DNA from: Methylotenera_A sp031369365
GTDB taxonomy: Bacteria; Pseudomonadota; Gammaproteobacteria; Burkholderiales; Methylophilaceae
Reading direction: 5' to 3'
Assembly: GCA_031369365.1 (NCBI GenBank)
Contig: JANMOP010000091.1
Span: 1-33,073, forward strand
Length of the DNA: 33,073 nucleotides
Shown here: positions 7,538 to 16,200 of the stretch, piece by piece
How the letters are laid out: each line of letters opens with the position of its first letter
Numbering within the stretch: the first letter of the stretch is position 1
The notes under the pieces: model-generated
The model's input: the letters and a program-made list of their open reading frames with translations, nothing else
Databases searched by the model: none
What the model was told of the DNA's origin: nothing
Position numbers and translations under genes: made by a program

Positions 7538-9850
7538 TTGCTCAAACACCATTTGTTTAAAACGCGAACCATTTCAACACTCATTGTTGCTCTATTCAGC
7601 CAGCACGTGCTGGCATTAGAACCTTTTGTCATTAAAGACATTCGTGTAGAAGGCTTGCAGCGCACCGATGCAGGCACCATTTTCACCTATTTGCCTGTGC
7701 AAGCGGGCGATGTAATGAGTGACGAGAAAGCCACACAAGCGATTAAATCACTCTACAACACAGGCTTTTTTAAAGATGTGCGTATTGAGGCCGATGGCGA
7801 CGTGTTGGTGGTGACTGTACAAGAGCGTTCTGCCATCGCGAAAATTGATTTTAGCGGCAACAAATCATTCCCGTCTGACAAAATGACCGAAGGTCTTAAG
7901 CAGATTGGCATTTCAGAAGGCTTAATTTTCGATAAATCTCAGCTTGACCGCGCCGAGCAAGAAATTAAGCGCCAATACTTAGCGCAAGGCAAGTATGGTG
8001 CAACGGTTAAAACGGTTGTGTCGCCGCTAGAACGTAACCGTGTCGCAGTGCGCTTTGAGATTGAAGAGGGCGTGGTTGCTAAGATTCGAGATATTAATAT
8101 TGTGGGTAACAATGCCTATACTACCGATGATTTGCGCGCAGAATTTTTGCTCACAACACCCAATTGGATGAGTTGGTGGAATAAAGATGACCAATATTCC
8201 AAGCAAAAACTCACTGCCGATTTAGAAACGTTAAAATCGTTTTACATGAATCAAGGCTATTTAGAGTTTTCGATTGATTCAACCCAGGTATCTATATCAC
8301 CTGATAAGCAAGATATTTACATTACGGTGAATGTGACTGAAGGCGAAAAATACACCATAAGCGATGTAAAGCTAGCAGGCGAATTGCAAGTGCCAGAAGC
8401 AGACTTAACGCCACTCATAAAAATACAAAAAGGTGATACATTTAATCGCCAATTAATAACCGAAACCAGCAAAGCCATTGGTGATCGATTAGGCAACGAA
8501 GGTTATGCCTTTTCAAACGTTAATGCAATACCTGAAATAAACAAAGAAAATCACACAGCTGCATTTACATTTTTTGTTGACCCTGGCAAACGTGTGTATG
8601 TGCGCCGCATTAACTTAACAGGCAACACCCGCACTCGCGATAACGTGTTGCGCCGTGAGGTGCGACAGCTTGAATCTGCTTGGTATGCGGGTGACAAAAT
8701 TAATCGTTCTAAAGAGCGTTTAGATAGATTGCAATACTTTGACTCTGTTGACGTAGAAACGCCTGCAGTAGCTGGCACTACAGATCAAGTGGATGTGAAT
8801 ATTAACGTCACCGAAAAATCCACTGGCAGCATTCAGTTTGGCGCAGGCTTATCAAGCAACGAAGGTGTAGTGTTGGGCGTAACTGTCAACCAACCCAACT
8901 TTTTAGGCACGGGGAATCGTGTTTCTGCACAAATTAATACAGGCAAGGTCAATACTACTTACTCGCTTTCATATACCGATCCTTATTTTACGCCAGATGG
9001 CGTTAGTCGCGGCTTTGATGTGTACAGGCGCGATGTGGACACAGGGTCTTTAAATATTGGTAGTTATAATAGTAAATCTTATGGTACAGGCGTACGCTTT
9101 GGCTTGCCATTAAGCGAAAAAGACTTTTTCTCATTTGGGCTAACCGGTGACTTTACCAAGATTGATTTATCTACCAATAGCCCAAAGCAATACTTAGATT
9201 TTTGTGGAAACGCCGGAGGCTGTAGCAGTGATTCGTTGCAATTAGCAGCGGCTTGGACGCATGATTCACGCGACAACACCTTATTCCCTAATAGAGGCGT
9301 TTTGCAAAAACTGAGTGCGGAAGTTACGCTACCTGTATTAGATTTGGAATATTACAAAGTAGAGTACAAGCATACTTGGTTTAAAGATGTCACCAAGACT
9401 TTTACAGTGATGCTTAATGGTGAATTTGGTTATGCAGATAGTTATGGCAACAAGGAATATCCATTCTTTAAAAACTTTTATGTGGGCGGGGTAAACTCTG
9501 TACGCGGCTTTGATAATGGTGCAATTGGGCCGCGTGATTTTGATCCAGGTACAAACAGTGACTTTGCCGTTGGCGGCACGACACGCATTGTGGGTAATGC
9601 CGAGGTTTTTACGCCAGTACCATTTATAAAAAACTCATCTCAATTTCGTTTAAGTGCATTTGTTGATACTGGCAGCGTGTATGCCAACAATCAAAGCATT
9701 AGTTTGGGTAATTTACGCTATTCTACTGGCGTTGGTATTAGCTGGTTTTCACCATTTGGCCCACTAAAACTAGTGTTTGCTAAGGCGCTTAATAGTAAAG
9801 AGGGCGACCGAACCCAAGCCTTGCAATTCCAGCTAGGTTCGCAGTTTTAA
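7538..9850 (+). CDS. bamA: Outer membrane protein assembly factor BamA
   Basis: Core of the BAM complex that folds beta-barrel proteins into the outer membrane. The 770-residue protein has a signal peptide with probable cleavage after A26 (HVLA|LEPF). Five POTRA repeats span roughly residues 27-425, each beginning with a pattern like IKDIRVEGLQRT, and a C-terminal barrel follows with the VRGFDNGAIGPRD loop motif near residue 660. The chain ends in phenylalanine, as outer-membrane barrels do. The start is a TTG at 7538, four bases after the rseP stop; no in-frame ATG lies close by. skp follows. Confidence 0.97.
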   Translation: MLKHHLFKTRTISTLIVALFSQHVLALEPFVIKDIRVEGLQRTDAGTIFTYLPVQAGDVMSDEKATQAIKSLYNTGFFKDVRIEADGDVLVVTVQERSAIAKIDFSGNKSFPSDKMTEGLKQIGISEGLIFDKSQLDRAEQEIKRQYLAQGKYGATVKTVVSPLERNRVAVRFEIEEGVVAKIRDINIVGNNAYTTDDLRAEFLLTTPNWMSWWNKDDQYSKQKLTADLETLKSFYMNQGYLEFSIDSTQVSISPDKQDIYITVNVTEGEKYTISDVKLAGELQVPEADLTPLIKIQKGDTFNRQLITETSKAIGDRLGNEGYAFSNVNAIPEINKENHTAAFTFFVDPGKRVYVRRINLTGNTRTRDNVLRREVRQLESAWYAGDKINRSKERLDRLQYFDSVDVETPAVAGTTDQVDVNINVTEKSTGSIQFGAGLSSNEGVVLGVTVNQPNFLGTGNRVSAQINTGKVNTTYSLSYTDPYFTPDGVSRGFDVYRRDVDTGSLNIGSYNSKSYGTGVRFGLPLSEKDFFSFGLTGDFTKIDLSTNSPKQYLDFCGNAGGCSSDSLQLAAAWTHDSRDNTLFPNRGVLQKLSAEVTLPVLDLEYYKVEYKHTWFKDVTKTFTVMLNGEFGYADSYGNKEYPFFKNFYVGGVNSVRGFDNGAIGPRDFDPGTNSDFAVGGTTRIVGNAEVFTPVPFIKNSSQFRLSAFVDTGSVYANNQSISLGNLRYSTGVGISWFSPFGPLKLVFAKALNSKEGDRTQALQFQLGSQF

Positions 9851-9917
9851 TTAGTATTTTTTAAATATTATGATGAAAGAAATTGGGCTTATAGCTCAAA
9901 ATGTTAGGAGATTTGAA

Positions 9918-10433
9918 TTGAATCAAAAGTTTAAAACCTTTGTTTTTGCAGGATTTTTTGCTTTAACCACCAGCCTAAGTGTAAACATAAGTGCTGCCGA
10001 GCTTAAAGTAGGATATGTGCAAGTAGATAAAATTCTGCAAGAAGCCCCGCAAACAGCCGAAAGTGGTAAAAAATTAGAGCGTGAATTCAGCCCAAAATCA
10101 CAAGAGCTAGAGCGTATGCAAAAACAGATTCGCGATATAGAAACTGCACTAGACAAAGAAGGCGTCACATTATCCGAAACTGAGCGTCGCAATAAAGAGC
10201 GTGATGCGTCTAACCTAAAAATTGAGTTTCAACGCAAGCAACGTGAGTTACGTGAAGATATTAATCTGCGTAAAAACGAAGAGTTAGCTAGCCTGCAAGA
10301 TCGTATTAATGCTGCTGTTAAGACTGTTTCAGAAGCTGATGGTTATGATTTAGTGGTGTATGGCGGTGTAGCATATGCCAGTAAAAAAATTGATATTACC
10401 GATAAAGTGTTAAAACTTCTCGGTAAAAAATAG
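9918..10433 (+). CDS. skp: Periplasmic chaperone Skp/OmpH
   Basis: Periplasmic trimeric holdase that carries unfolded outer-membrane proteins to BamA. I place the start at the TTG at 9918, not the upstream in-frame ATG at 9870. TAGGAG at 9905-9910 stands 7 bases before it, and this start gives a classical signal peptide (MNQKFKT, hydrophobic core, cleavage near A27 before ELKVGYVQ). The mature protein is mostly charged coiled coil (about residues 50-135) typical of Skp tentacles, about 171 residues in all. It follows bamA and precedes lpxD, the usual order. Confidence 0.93.
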   Translation: MNQKFKTFVFAGFFALTTSLSVNISAAELKVGYVQVDKILQEAPQTAESGKKLEREFSPKSQELERMQKQIRDIETALDKEGVTLSETERRNKERDASNLKIEFQRKQRELREDINLRKNEELASLQDRINAAVKTVSEADGYDLVVYGGVAYASKKIDITDKVLKLLGKK

Positions 10434-10463
10434 GCAAAAAATTAAGTTTTATGGTTACACTCT

Positions 10464-11576
10464 ATGAGTTTCAGTTTATCGGATTTCAATTTGACACTAA
10501 GTTTGACTCTTGGGAAAATTGTCGAGCAATTGGGCGGCACATTATCAGGAAACGCTGATACTCATATTATTAGAGTAGGTTCTTTGGCGTTGGCGCAAGC
10601 TGGCGCCATTAGTTTTTTTAGTGATACCAAATACACATCGCAACTAAATAATACGACTGCAAGTGCCGTCGTTATTAAGCCTGAACATGCTGTACTTACA
10701 TCATTACCCAAAATTATTACAGATAACCCTTATGCATATTTTGCTAAGGTTTCACATTTGCTAAATCCTGTGCATGTTGCGATTAAAGGCGTTCACGCAA
10801 ATGCCGTGATTGATAGCTCGGTCATTGTGCCTATCAATTGCAGCATCGCCGCAAATGTAGTGATCGAAGCCAATGTAAAGCTGGGTAATAACGTGACTAT
10901 TGGCGCGGGCTGTGTGATTGAGCGCAATTGCACCTTAGACGACAACACTATCTTAGAAGCCAATGTGACGATTAAACATGGCACGCAAATTGGTAAAAGC
11001 TGCCATTTATTTTCTGGTTGCGTAATTGGAAACGATGGTTTTGGTTATGCCGAAGAAGTACGATCTGATTCAAATAAATACTGGGTAAAAATTCCGCAAG
11101 TTGGCCGCGTAGTGATTCATGATTTTGTCGATATTGGTGCAAACACCACTATTGACCGTGGCGCGATTGATGATACGGTGATTGAAGAGGGTGTTAAGCT
11201 TGATAACCTGATTCAAATTGCCCATAACTGCCGCATAGGCGCACATACGGTAATTGCAGGTTGCACAGGCATTGCAGGTAGTGCCATCATTGGCAAACAC
11301 TGTAAAATAGGTGGCGCAGCGATGATTTTAGGACATTTAAACATTGTAGATAACGTAACTATATCGCCTGGCAGCATGATTATGCGCTCGATCACTAAGA
11401 CAGGTACTTATACCGCACTCATGCCCTCGCAAGAGCACGCGGATTGGCTTAAAACCGCTGCAAATATTCGTCACCTAAGTCCCCATTTGAGTGAATTAAC
11501 AGATAAAATAAAGGCCTTAGAAGTTGCAATCGTGCAATTAAATTCACAAAGTCAAACTACTAACAATAAGCCATAG
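10464..11576 (+). CDS. lpxD: UDP-3-O-(3-hydroxyacyl)glucosamine N-acyltransferase
   Basis: Third enzyme of lipid A synthesis; it adds the second 3-hydroxyacyl chain, carried on ACP, to the amino group of UDP-3-O-acylglucosamine. The 370-residue protein has an N-terminal uridine-binding domain (about 1-110, with ISFFSDTKY) and then a left-handed beta helix of hexapeptide repeats such as NNVTIGAGCVI and GKHCKIGGAAMI. The catalytic-histidine region is IQIAHNCRIGAHTVIAG near residue 250. The C terminus is a short helix. It sits in the conserved skp-lpxD-fabZ-lpxA-lpxB order. Confidence 0.97.
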   Translation: MSFSLSDFNLTLSLTLGKIVEQLGGTLSGNADTHIIRVGSLALAQAGAISFFSDTKYTSQLNNTTASAVVIKPEHAVLTSLPKIITDNPYAYFAKVSHLLNPVHVAIKGVHANAVIDSSVIVPINCSIAANVVIEANVKLGNNVTIGAGCVIERNCTLDDNTILEANVTIKHGTQIGKSCHLFSGCVIGNDGFGYAEEVRSDSNKYWVKIPQVGRVVIHDFVDIGANTTIDRGAIDDTVIEEGVKLDNLIQIAHNCRIGAHTVIAGCTGIAGSAIIGKHCKIGGAAMILGHLNIVDNVTISPGSMIMRSITKTGTYTALMPSQEHADWLKTAANIRHLSPHLSELTDKIKALEVAIVQLNSQSQTTNNKP

Positions 11577-11585
11577 GGAATAGAC

Positions 11586-12068
11586 ATGACAGACACCGCT
11601 GCAACAATTACAACCAGCATGGATATTCATGAAATTTTAGATCATCTACCGCACCGTTACCCCTTTGTGATGATAGATCGTGTGATTTCCATGGAGCTTG
11701 GCAAGGAAATTACCGCTTTAAAAAACGTGAGTATTAATGAACCGTTTTTCCCAGGCCATTTCCCTTATCACCCTGTAATGCCAGGCGTGCTGATTGTAGA
11801 AGCGATGGCGCAAGCCGCTGCTATATTATCTTTTAAGACGATGGGTATAAAACCCAACGATGATTCTGTGTATTATTTTGCGGGAATCGATAGCGCGCGT
11901 TTTAAAAAACCTGTTTCGCCTGGTGATCAAATTATTTTAAACGTGAAAATTGACCGTATTTTAAAAGGCATTTGGAAATATTCAGGCGTTGCAACGGTGG
12001 ATGGAAAGGTAGTGGCCGAAGCCAGCATGATGTGTATTCTAAAAAATATTGATAAAAAACCAGTGTAA
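11586..12068 (+). CDS. fabZ: 3-hydroxyacyl-ACP dehydratase FabZ
   Basis: Removes water from 3-hydroxyacyl-ACP in the fatty-acid elongation cycle. It competes with LpxA and LpxD for the same 3-hydroxyacyl-ACP substrates, which explains its place between them. The 160-residue hot-dog protein has LPHRYPFVMIDRV near residue 21 and the active-site segment FFPGHFPYHPVMPGVLIVEA with H58 and E72. The N terminus is about 12 residues longer than the E. coli protein. A GGGAA stands about 6 bases before the ATG. Confidence 0.97.
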   Translation: MTDTAATITTSMDIHEILDHLPHRYPFVMIDRVISMELGKEITALKNVSINEPFFPGHFPYHPVMPGVLIVEAMAQAAAILSFKTMGIKPNDDSVYYFAGIDSARFKKPVSPGDQIILNVKIDRILKGIWKYSGVATVDGKVVAEASMMCILKNIDKKPV

Positions 12069-12128
12069 AAACTAGTATATAAATCAAATAATTAATATTT
12101 AAACTTAAAGTAAAAAATTCAAAGTAAA

Positions 12129-12908
12129 ATGTCAGCAAAAATACATTCCAGTGCCATTATCGACCCTAAAGCAGAGCTTGATTCCAGTGTAAAAGTAGGC
12201 GCATATTCCATCATCGGTGCAGGTGTAAAAGTGGGTGCAGATACGCGAATTGGCAGCCATGTGGTGCTAAAAGGTCCTACAAGCATCGGCAAAAACAACC
12301 AAATTTTCCAATTTTCATCGCTGGGCGAAGCGCCGCAAGATAAAAAATACGCGGGCGAGCCAACCACACTAGAAATCGGCGATAACAATACCATTCGCGA
12401 GTTCTGCACCTTTAATCGTGGCACGATTCAAGATAAAAGCGTCACAAAGATTGGCAACGATAACTGGATTATGGCTTACGTGCATATTGCGCACGATTGC
12501 CAAATTGGCAACCACACCATTATCGCCAATAATAGCTCGCTTGCAGGCCATGTGGATATTCAAGATTATGCAATTTTGGGCGGTTTTACGCTCATTCACC
12601 AATTTTGCAAAGTTGGCGCACATGTCATTACTGCGGTGAATACCGTGGTGTTTAAAGATATTCCGCCTTATGTGACTGCGGCGGGTTATGATGCAAAACC
12701 GCATGGCATCAACGCGGAAGGCCTTAAACGGCGCGGCTTTAGTGCTGATAGCATCTTACAAATTAAACGTGCCTACAAGACTTTATATCGCAACAGCTTA
12801 ACTTTAGAAGAGGCCAAAATTGAGCTGGCTGAAATGCAAAAAAGTTGTCCAGAAATCGCCTTACTCACCGATTTTTTAAACGTTTCAACCCGCGGCATCG
12901 TCCGCTAA
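12129..12908 (+). CDS. lpxA: UDP-N-acetylglucosamine acyltransferase LpxA
   Basis: First step of lipid A synthesis: transfer of a 3-hydroxyacyl group from ACP to the 3-OH of UDP-GlcNAc. The 259-residue left-handed beta-helix protein has the catalytic histidine in MAYVHIAHDC (H122, matching E. coli H125) and HQFCKVGAHV at about 157. The residue aligned with the acyl-chain ruler Gly173 of E. coli is Val170 here, so a chain shorter than C14 is predicted (see findings). A 60-bp AT-rich gap with no clear ribosome-binding site precedes it; lpxB follows. Confidence 0.97.
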   Translation: MSAKIHSSAIIDPKAELDSSVKVGAYSIIGAGVKVGADTRIGSHVVLKGPTSIGKNNQIFQFSSLGEAPQDKKYAGEPTTLEIGDNNTIREFCTFNRGTIQDKSVTKIGNDNWIMAYVHIAHDCQIGNHTIIANNSSLAGHVDIQDYAILGGFTLIHQFCKVGAHVITAVNTVVFKDIPPYVTAAGYDAKPHGINAEGLKRRGFSADSILQIKRAYKTLYRNSLTLEEAKIELAEMQKSCPEIALLTDFLNVSTRGIVR

Positions 12909-12921
12909 GTAAAAATACATT

Positions 12922-14067
12922 ATGCCAAAAATTGCAATAGTGGCTGGGGAAGCCTCGGGGGATTTGTTGGGCGGCCATTTGATGCGTGCTTTAAAGGCGC
13001 AAGCAAGTGACTTAACTTTTATCGGCATTGCAGGCCCAAAGATGATGGAGCATGGCGCTAAATCATTGTTTCCAATCGAAAAACTTTCTGTGCGTGGTTA
13101 TGTGGAAGTGTTGACGCATTTATACGGCTTGCTCAAATTAAGGCGCAGTTTATTTAAACAATTGTTAGCCGAAAAGCCTGATGTTTTTATTGGTATTGAT
13201 GCGCCAGACTTTAACTTTTGGCTAGAACGCAAATTTAAAAACAAAGGTACTCCTGCCATTCATTACGTCAGCCCCTCAATCTGGGCGTGGCGCGGTGGAC
13301 GCATGGGCAAAATAAAGCGCGCGGTATCGCACATGCTGGCGCTATTTCCTTTTGAGCCTGCATTGTACGAAAAGGCGGGCGTACCTGTGACTTATGTTGG
13401 GCATCCGCTAGCTGATGAATTACCGCTAGAACCCAATACCATAGCGGCGCGCGAGATTTTGAAGTTAAAAAATGGCAACTTGGTCATCGCCATGCTGCCA
13501 GGTAGTCGCCAATCTGAAGTCAAACAGCACGCCGCTTTATTCGTAAAAACCGCGCACATTATAGCGCTTACGCACCAAAACGCGCTGTTTTTAGTACCGC
13601 TCATCACCCGCAAAACCCGCGACATTTTTGAGCAAGCCATTCATCAACACTATATAGATCACCCCGAGCAAGAGTTGAAGCTGCAAATACTCTTCGGCCA
13701 CGCGCACGATGCCATGGAAGCCGCCGATATGGTCATTGTCGCTTCAGGCACAGCCACGCTAGAAGCCGCGCTGTTAAAGAAGCCGATGGTGATTACCTAC
13801 CGTATGCCCGCCCTAAGCTGGCAAATACTCAAACGTATGCAATACCAGCCTTACGTTGGCCTGCCGAATATTTTGGCGGGTAAATTTTTGGTGCCAGAAC
13901 TACTGCAAGATGCCGCCACACCGCAAGCTTTGGCCGATGCGGCATTGAAGCTGCTGGACGATGCCGATTACCTGCAAGAAATCAAACAAGAATTTATGAA
14001 AATCCATTTAAGTTTAAAGCAAAACAGTGCGGAAAAAGCCGCGCAGGTGATTTTGGGTTATTTGTAA
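12922..14067 (+). CDS. lpxB: Lipid-A-disaccharide synthase
   Basis: Glycosyltransferase (family GT19) that joins UDP-2,3-diacylglucosamine to lipid X, forming the beta-1,6 disaccharide of lipid A at the inner face of the inner membrane. The 381-residue protein has the start IAIVAGEASGDLLGGHLMRAL, then GIDAPDFNFWLE, HYVSPSIWAWRGGRMGKIKR near residue 115, LLPGSRQSE at about 190 and the donor-site VIVASGTATLEAALLKKPMV near 270. Length is normal. It ends the lipid A cluster; rnhB follows after a palindromic repeat. Confidence 0.97.
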   Translation: MPKIAIVAGEASGDLLGGHLMRALKAQASDLTFIGIAGPKMMEHGAKSLFPIEKLSVRGYVEVLTHLYGLLKLRRSLFKQLLAEKPDVFIGIDAPDFNFWLERKFKNKGTPAIHYVSPSIWAWRGGRMGKIKRAVSHMLALFPFEPALYEKAGVPVTYVGHPLADELPLEPNTIAAREILKLKNGNLVIAMLPGSRQSEVKQHAALFVKTAHIIALTHQNALFLVPLITRKTRDIFEQAIHQHYIDHPEQELKLQILFGHAHDAMEAADMVIVASGTATLEAALLKKPMVITYRMPALSWQILKRMQYQPYVGLPNILAGKFLVPELLQDAATPQALADAALKLLDDADYLQEIKQEFMKIHLSLKQNSAEKAAQVILGYL

Positions 14068-14113
14068 ATAAGCACTTTGTACACGGTTAATTTTGCGTGA
14101 ATATATAAATTAT

Positions 14114-14189
14114 CGTCATTCCCGCAAAAGCGGGAATCCATGTTGAATTTAAAACCTTAAAATGGATCCCCGCCTTCGCGAGGATGACG
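14114..14189. repeat. REPIN-like palindrome with dRS3-type core between lpxB and rnhB
   Basis: Two inverted arms of about 28 bp (14114-14141 and 14162-14189) differ at only a few positions and are separated by about 20 AT-rich bases. Each arm is itself a small hairpin, for example TTCCCGC-aaaa-GCGGGAA. The stretch 14118-14137 fits the pattern ATTCCC-N8-GGGAAT, known from Neisseria as the dRS3 repeat. It is non-coding. It could act as a mRNA-stabilising or terminating structure after lpxB. Confidence 0.75.
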
Positions 14190-14241
14190 GGGTGGGTAAA
14201 ATTTTAGATTTGAATTACCATTCGGGCAAAGGTTTAGAAAT

Positions 14242-14841
14242 ATGCATCTCATTTGCGGCGTGGACGAAGCAGGGCGCGGCCCGCTGGCAGGCAGTGTGTA
14301 TGCGGCTGCCGTGATATTAGATGTGAATAATCCCATCCTCGGCTTGATGGATTCTAAAAAACTATCCGAAAAAAAGCGTGATTTTTTAAGCGTAGAAATC
14401 AAAACTAAATCATTAGCTTGGGCAATCGCCAGTTGCACCGCCCAAGAAATCGACGAGATTAATATTCTACAAGCCAGCTTGACTGCCATGAAGCGCGCCA
14501 TAGAAGCGATGCAAGCCAAAATGAAAGATAGCCTCAATATAACTCCCGATATGGGTGAAATATTAGTACAAGTTGACGGCAATAAATGCCCAAAAATCAG
14601 CCTGCCGTGCGAGGCAATAGTGCAAGGCGATAGCAAAGTTCAAGCCATTTCCGCCGCCTCCATCCTCGCCAAAGTCGCGCGCGATGCAGAGTTGTACGAG
14701 CTAGATAAACAGTATCCACAATACGGGTTTGCACAACACAAAGGCTACCCAACAGCCGCACATTTATTGGCTTTGCAGGCACATGGCATTTGCCCGCAAC
14801 ATCGTTTGAGTTATGCGCCTGTGAAGGCTTTATTGGTTTAG
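14242..14841 (+). CDS. rnhB: Ribonuclease HII
   Basis: Cleaves the RNA strand of RNA-DNA hybrids and removes single ribonucleotides from DNA. The 199-residue protein has the type-2 RNase H start CGVDEAGRGPLAG with catalytic D8 and E9, the MDSKKLSEKKRD block near residue 35, VQVDGNK with a further acidic residue at about 112, and ASILAKVARDAE followed by YGFAQHKGYPT. Length is normal. AAAGG lies shortly before the ATG. It commonly follows lpxB in proteobacteria. Confidence 0.97.
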   Translation: MHLICGVDEAGRGPLAGSVYAAAVILDVNNPILGLMDSKKLSEKKRDFLSVEIKTKSLAWAIASCTAQEIDEINILQASLTAMKRAIEAMQAKMKDSLNITPDMGEILVQVDGNKCPKISLPCEAIVQGDSKVQAISAASILAKVARDAELYELDKQYPQYGFAQHKGYPTAAHLLALQAHGICPQHRLSYAPVKALLV

Positions 14842-14846
14842 ATTTT

Positions 14847-14925
14847 GTAGGGTGGGTTCTTGAACCCACGCGGTTGTAGGAATTTTCACCATTGAAACGC
14901 GTGGGTCATAAGTGACCCACGCTAC
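14847..14925. repeat. REPIN-like palindrome after rnhB
   Basis: Inverted arms 14847-14872 and 14898-14925 match at most positions. Each arm is a hairpin in itself: GTGGGTTC-TT-GAACCCAC on the left and GTGGGTCA-TAAG-TGACCCAC on the right. It is non-coding and lies between the rnhB stop and the next start codon. The sequence is unrelated to the repeats at 14114 and 16201 but has the same plan. It could stabilise or terminate the rnhB transcript. Confidence 0.75.
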
Positions 14926-14950
14926 GCTGGCTAAAAAGTAAAGGTCTCAT

Positions 14951-15438
14951 ATGAATGAAGCAGATAGTGAATTTAGCAAAGCTTTTGATCTAATAATGAC
15001 TGAAATATCAATTGCTAAAAAATTACCAGCATCATTCAAAAGTGGTCTTTTAAAGGCTTTTAATAAGGGAAATAATCGTTTAGGAGAAGATGTTGCTGAT
15101 AAATACTTACTAGCGGGCGAAGCTGGCTGGTTATCAAATCCAGACTTAGAGCATTATGAGTTTATTGAGCAGTTTGTTTCAAGATTAAGCTTCATCACAT
15201 ATGGTTTGCAAAGAAGAAAAGTTTTGAAGCTAATGCTATAAATAGACCTTACTGGGTTTTGGTGAATGCTGGTCATGGGATTTGTAAATTTAAGCATCTT
15301 GAAAACATTGCGCAGCGTTATGATTCAGTTTTTTGGGGAGAAAACTCATTGCCTTGTGCTGAAAAATTATGTGGTTGTGGGATACGAGCTTTTGACGATG
15401 ATGGGATCAAAGAGCATAGCATTCAAGTGAAAAGCTAA
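14951..15438 (+). pseudogene. Unrecognised small gene interrupted by a frameshift
   Basis: The first reading frame (14951-15241) encodes 96 residues beginning MNEADSEFSKAFDLIMTEIS, with AAGG 6 bases before the ATG. A second frame, shifted by -1, is open from 15169 to the stop at 15436-15438. It reads like genuine protein (NRPYWVLVNAGHGICKF, then WGENSLPC, then LCGCGIRAF). Joined, they would give a protein of roughly 160-165 residues. I see no canonical slippery heptamer in the overlap, so a frameshift mutation is likelier than programmed frameshifting; a sequencing error is also possible. I do not recognise the family. The C-terminal cysteines (CxxxxCxC) could bind metal. Its stop overlaps that of the convergent methyltransferase gene. 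Confidence 0.6.
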
Positions 15439-16157
15439 GCCAACAACAAAAACACCGTCGGTTTTTTATGCAAATTTGGCAGCGGATTTTGTTTCCATTC
15501 GCTAATGCGTTTCGTCACAATCATTTCATCTGGCAGACTAACGTGGCAGGCAATACACAAGCGGGTGTTGGCGTTGCAGTTAGCTAAAATTGCTTCTAGC
15601 ATGTGTTGATTACGGTAGGGCGTTTCGATAAATATTTGCGTTTCTTTGTGTGTTTGCGAGCGTTTTTCGATTTCTTTAAGTTGTATATTGCGCGCGGTTT
15701 TATCGACGGGTAGGTAGCCTAGAAAGGCGAATTGTTGGCCGTTAAGGCCGCTTGCCATCAAGCTTAATAAAATCGAGCTGGGGCCTACAAAAGGCACAAC
15801 GCGGATTGACTTTTGGTGCGCGAGTTCGACTAGCTTTGCGCCTGGATCGGCGATGCCTGGGCAGCCTGCGTCGCTCATTAGACCTACGTCTTTACCTGCT
15901 AATAACGGCGCTAATAGGGCGGATACGTCTTTGTCTAGCGTATGTTCATTCAGCAAGTTAAGCGTAAGCTCGCGCACGGGTTTGGCGGTTTTGATGGTGC
16001 TTAAAAAGTGACGGGCGGGTTTTTCGCTTTCGACAACGAAATTTTCGAGGTTTTGTGCGGTTTTGACGACTGCGGGCGGCAACACGTGGTTGATGTTGTC
16101 ATCTCCAAGCGTAACGGGTATTAAGTAGAGTGTGCCGCATGACGTATTGATATTCAT
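15435..16157 (-). CDS. SAM-dependent methyltransferase, tetrapyrrole methylase family (RsmI-like)
   Basis: 240-residue protein of the tetrapyrrole (corrin/porphyrin) methylase superfamily, related to RsmI, which methylates C1402 of 16S rRNA. Supporting segments are TLYLIPVTLGDD at the N terminus, the cofactor-loop sequence GLMSDAGCPGIADPGAKLV near residue 92, VPFVGPSSILLSLMASGLNG and IFIETPYRN. It is shorter than RsmI (about 285 residues) and its N-terminal motif differs, so it is probably the RsmI-like paralogue seen in betaproteobacteria and not RsmI itself. The substrate is unknown. It is transcribed away from the DUF4139 gene across a palindromic repeat and converges with the frameshifted gene. 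Confidence 0.85.
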   Translation of the reverse strand: MNINTSCGTLYLIPVTLGDDNINHVLPPAVVKTAQNLENFVVESEKPARHFLSTIKTAKPVRELTLNLLNEHTLDKDVSALLAPLLAGKDVGLMSDAGCPGIADPGAKLVELAHQKSIRVVPFVGPSSILLSLMASGLNGQQFAFLGYLPVDKTARNIQLKEIEKRSQTHKETQIFIETPYRNQHMLEAILANCNANTRLCIACHVSLPDEMIVTKRISEWKQNPLPNLHKKPTVFLLLA

Positions 16158-16200
16158 GCGACTATTGTACGCAATTCAGCTCAGCAATTCAAAAGCCGCC

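Noticed and set aside
9870..9917. Upstream ATG as start of skp
   Set aside because: It would add 16 residues before the signal peptide; the TTG at 9918 has a TAGGAG at the right distance and gives a normal signal sequence.
15195..15241. Programmed -1 frameshifting in the small unknown gene
   Set aside because: The A-rich stretch GAAGAAAAG does not form the X-XXY-YYZ heptamer in the zero frame and no downstream stem is evident; a simple frameshift mutation is the plainer reading.
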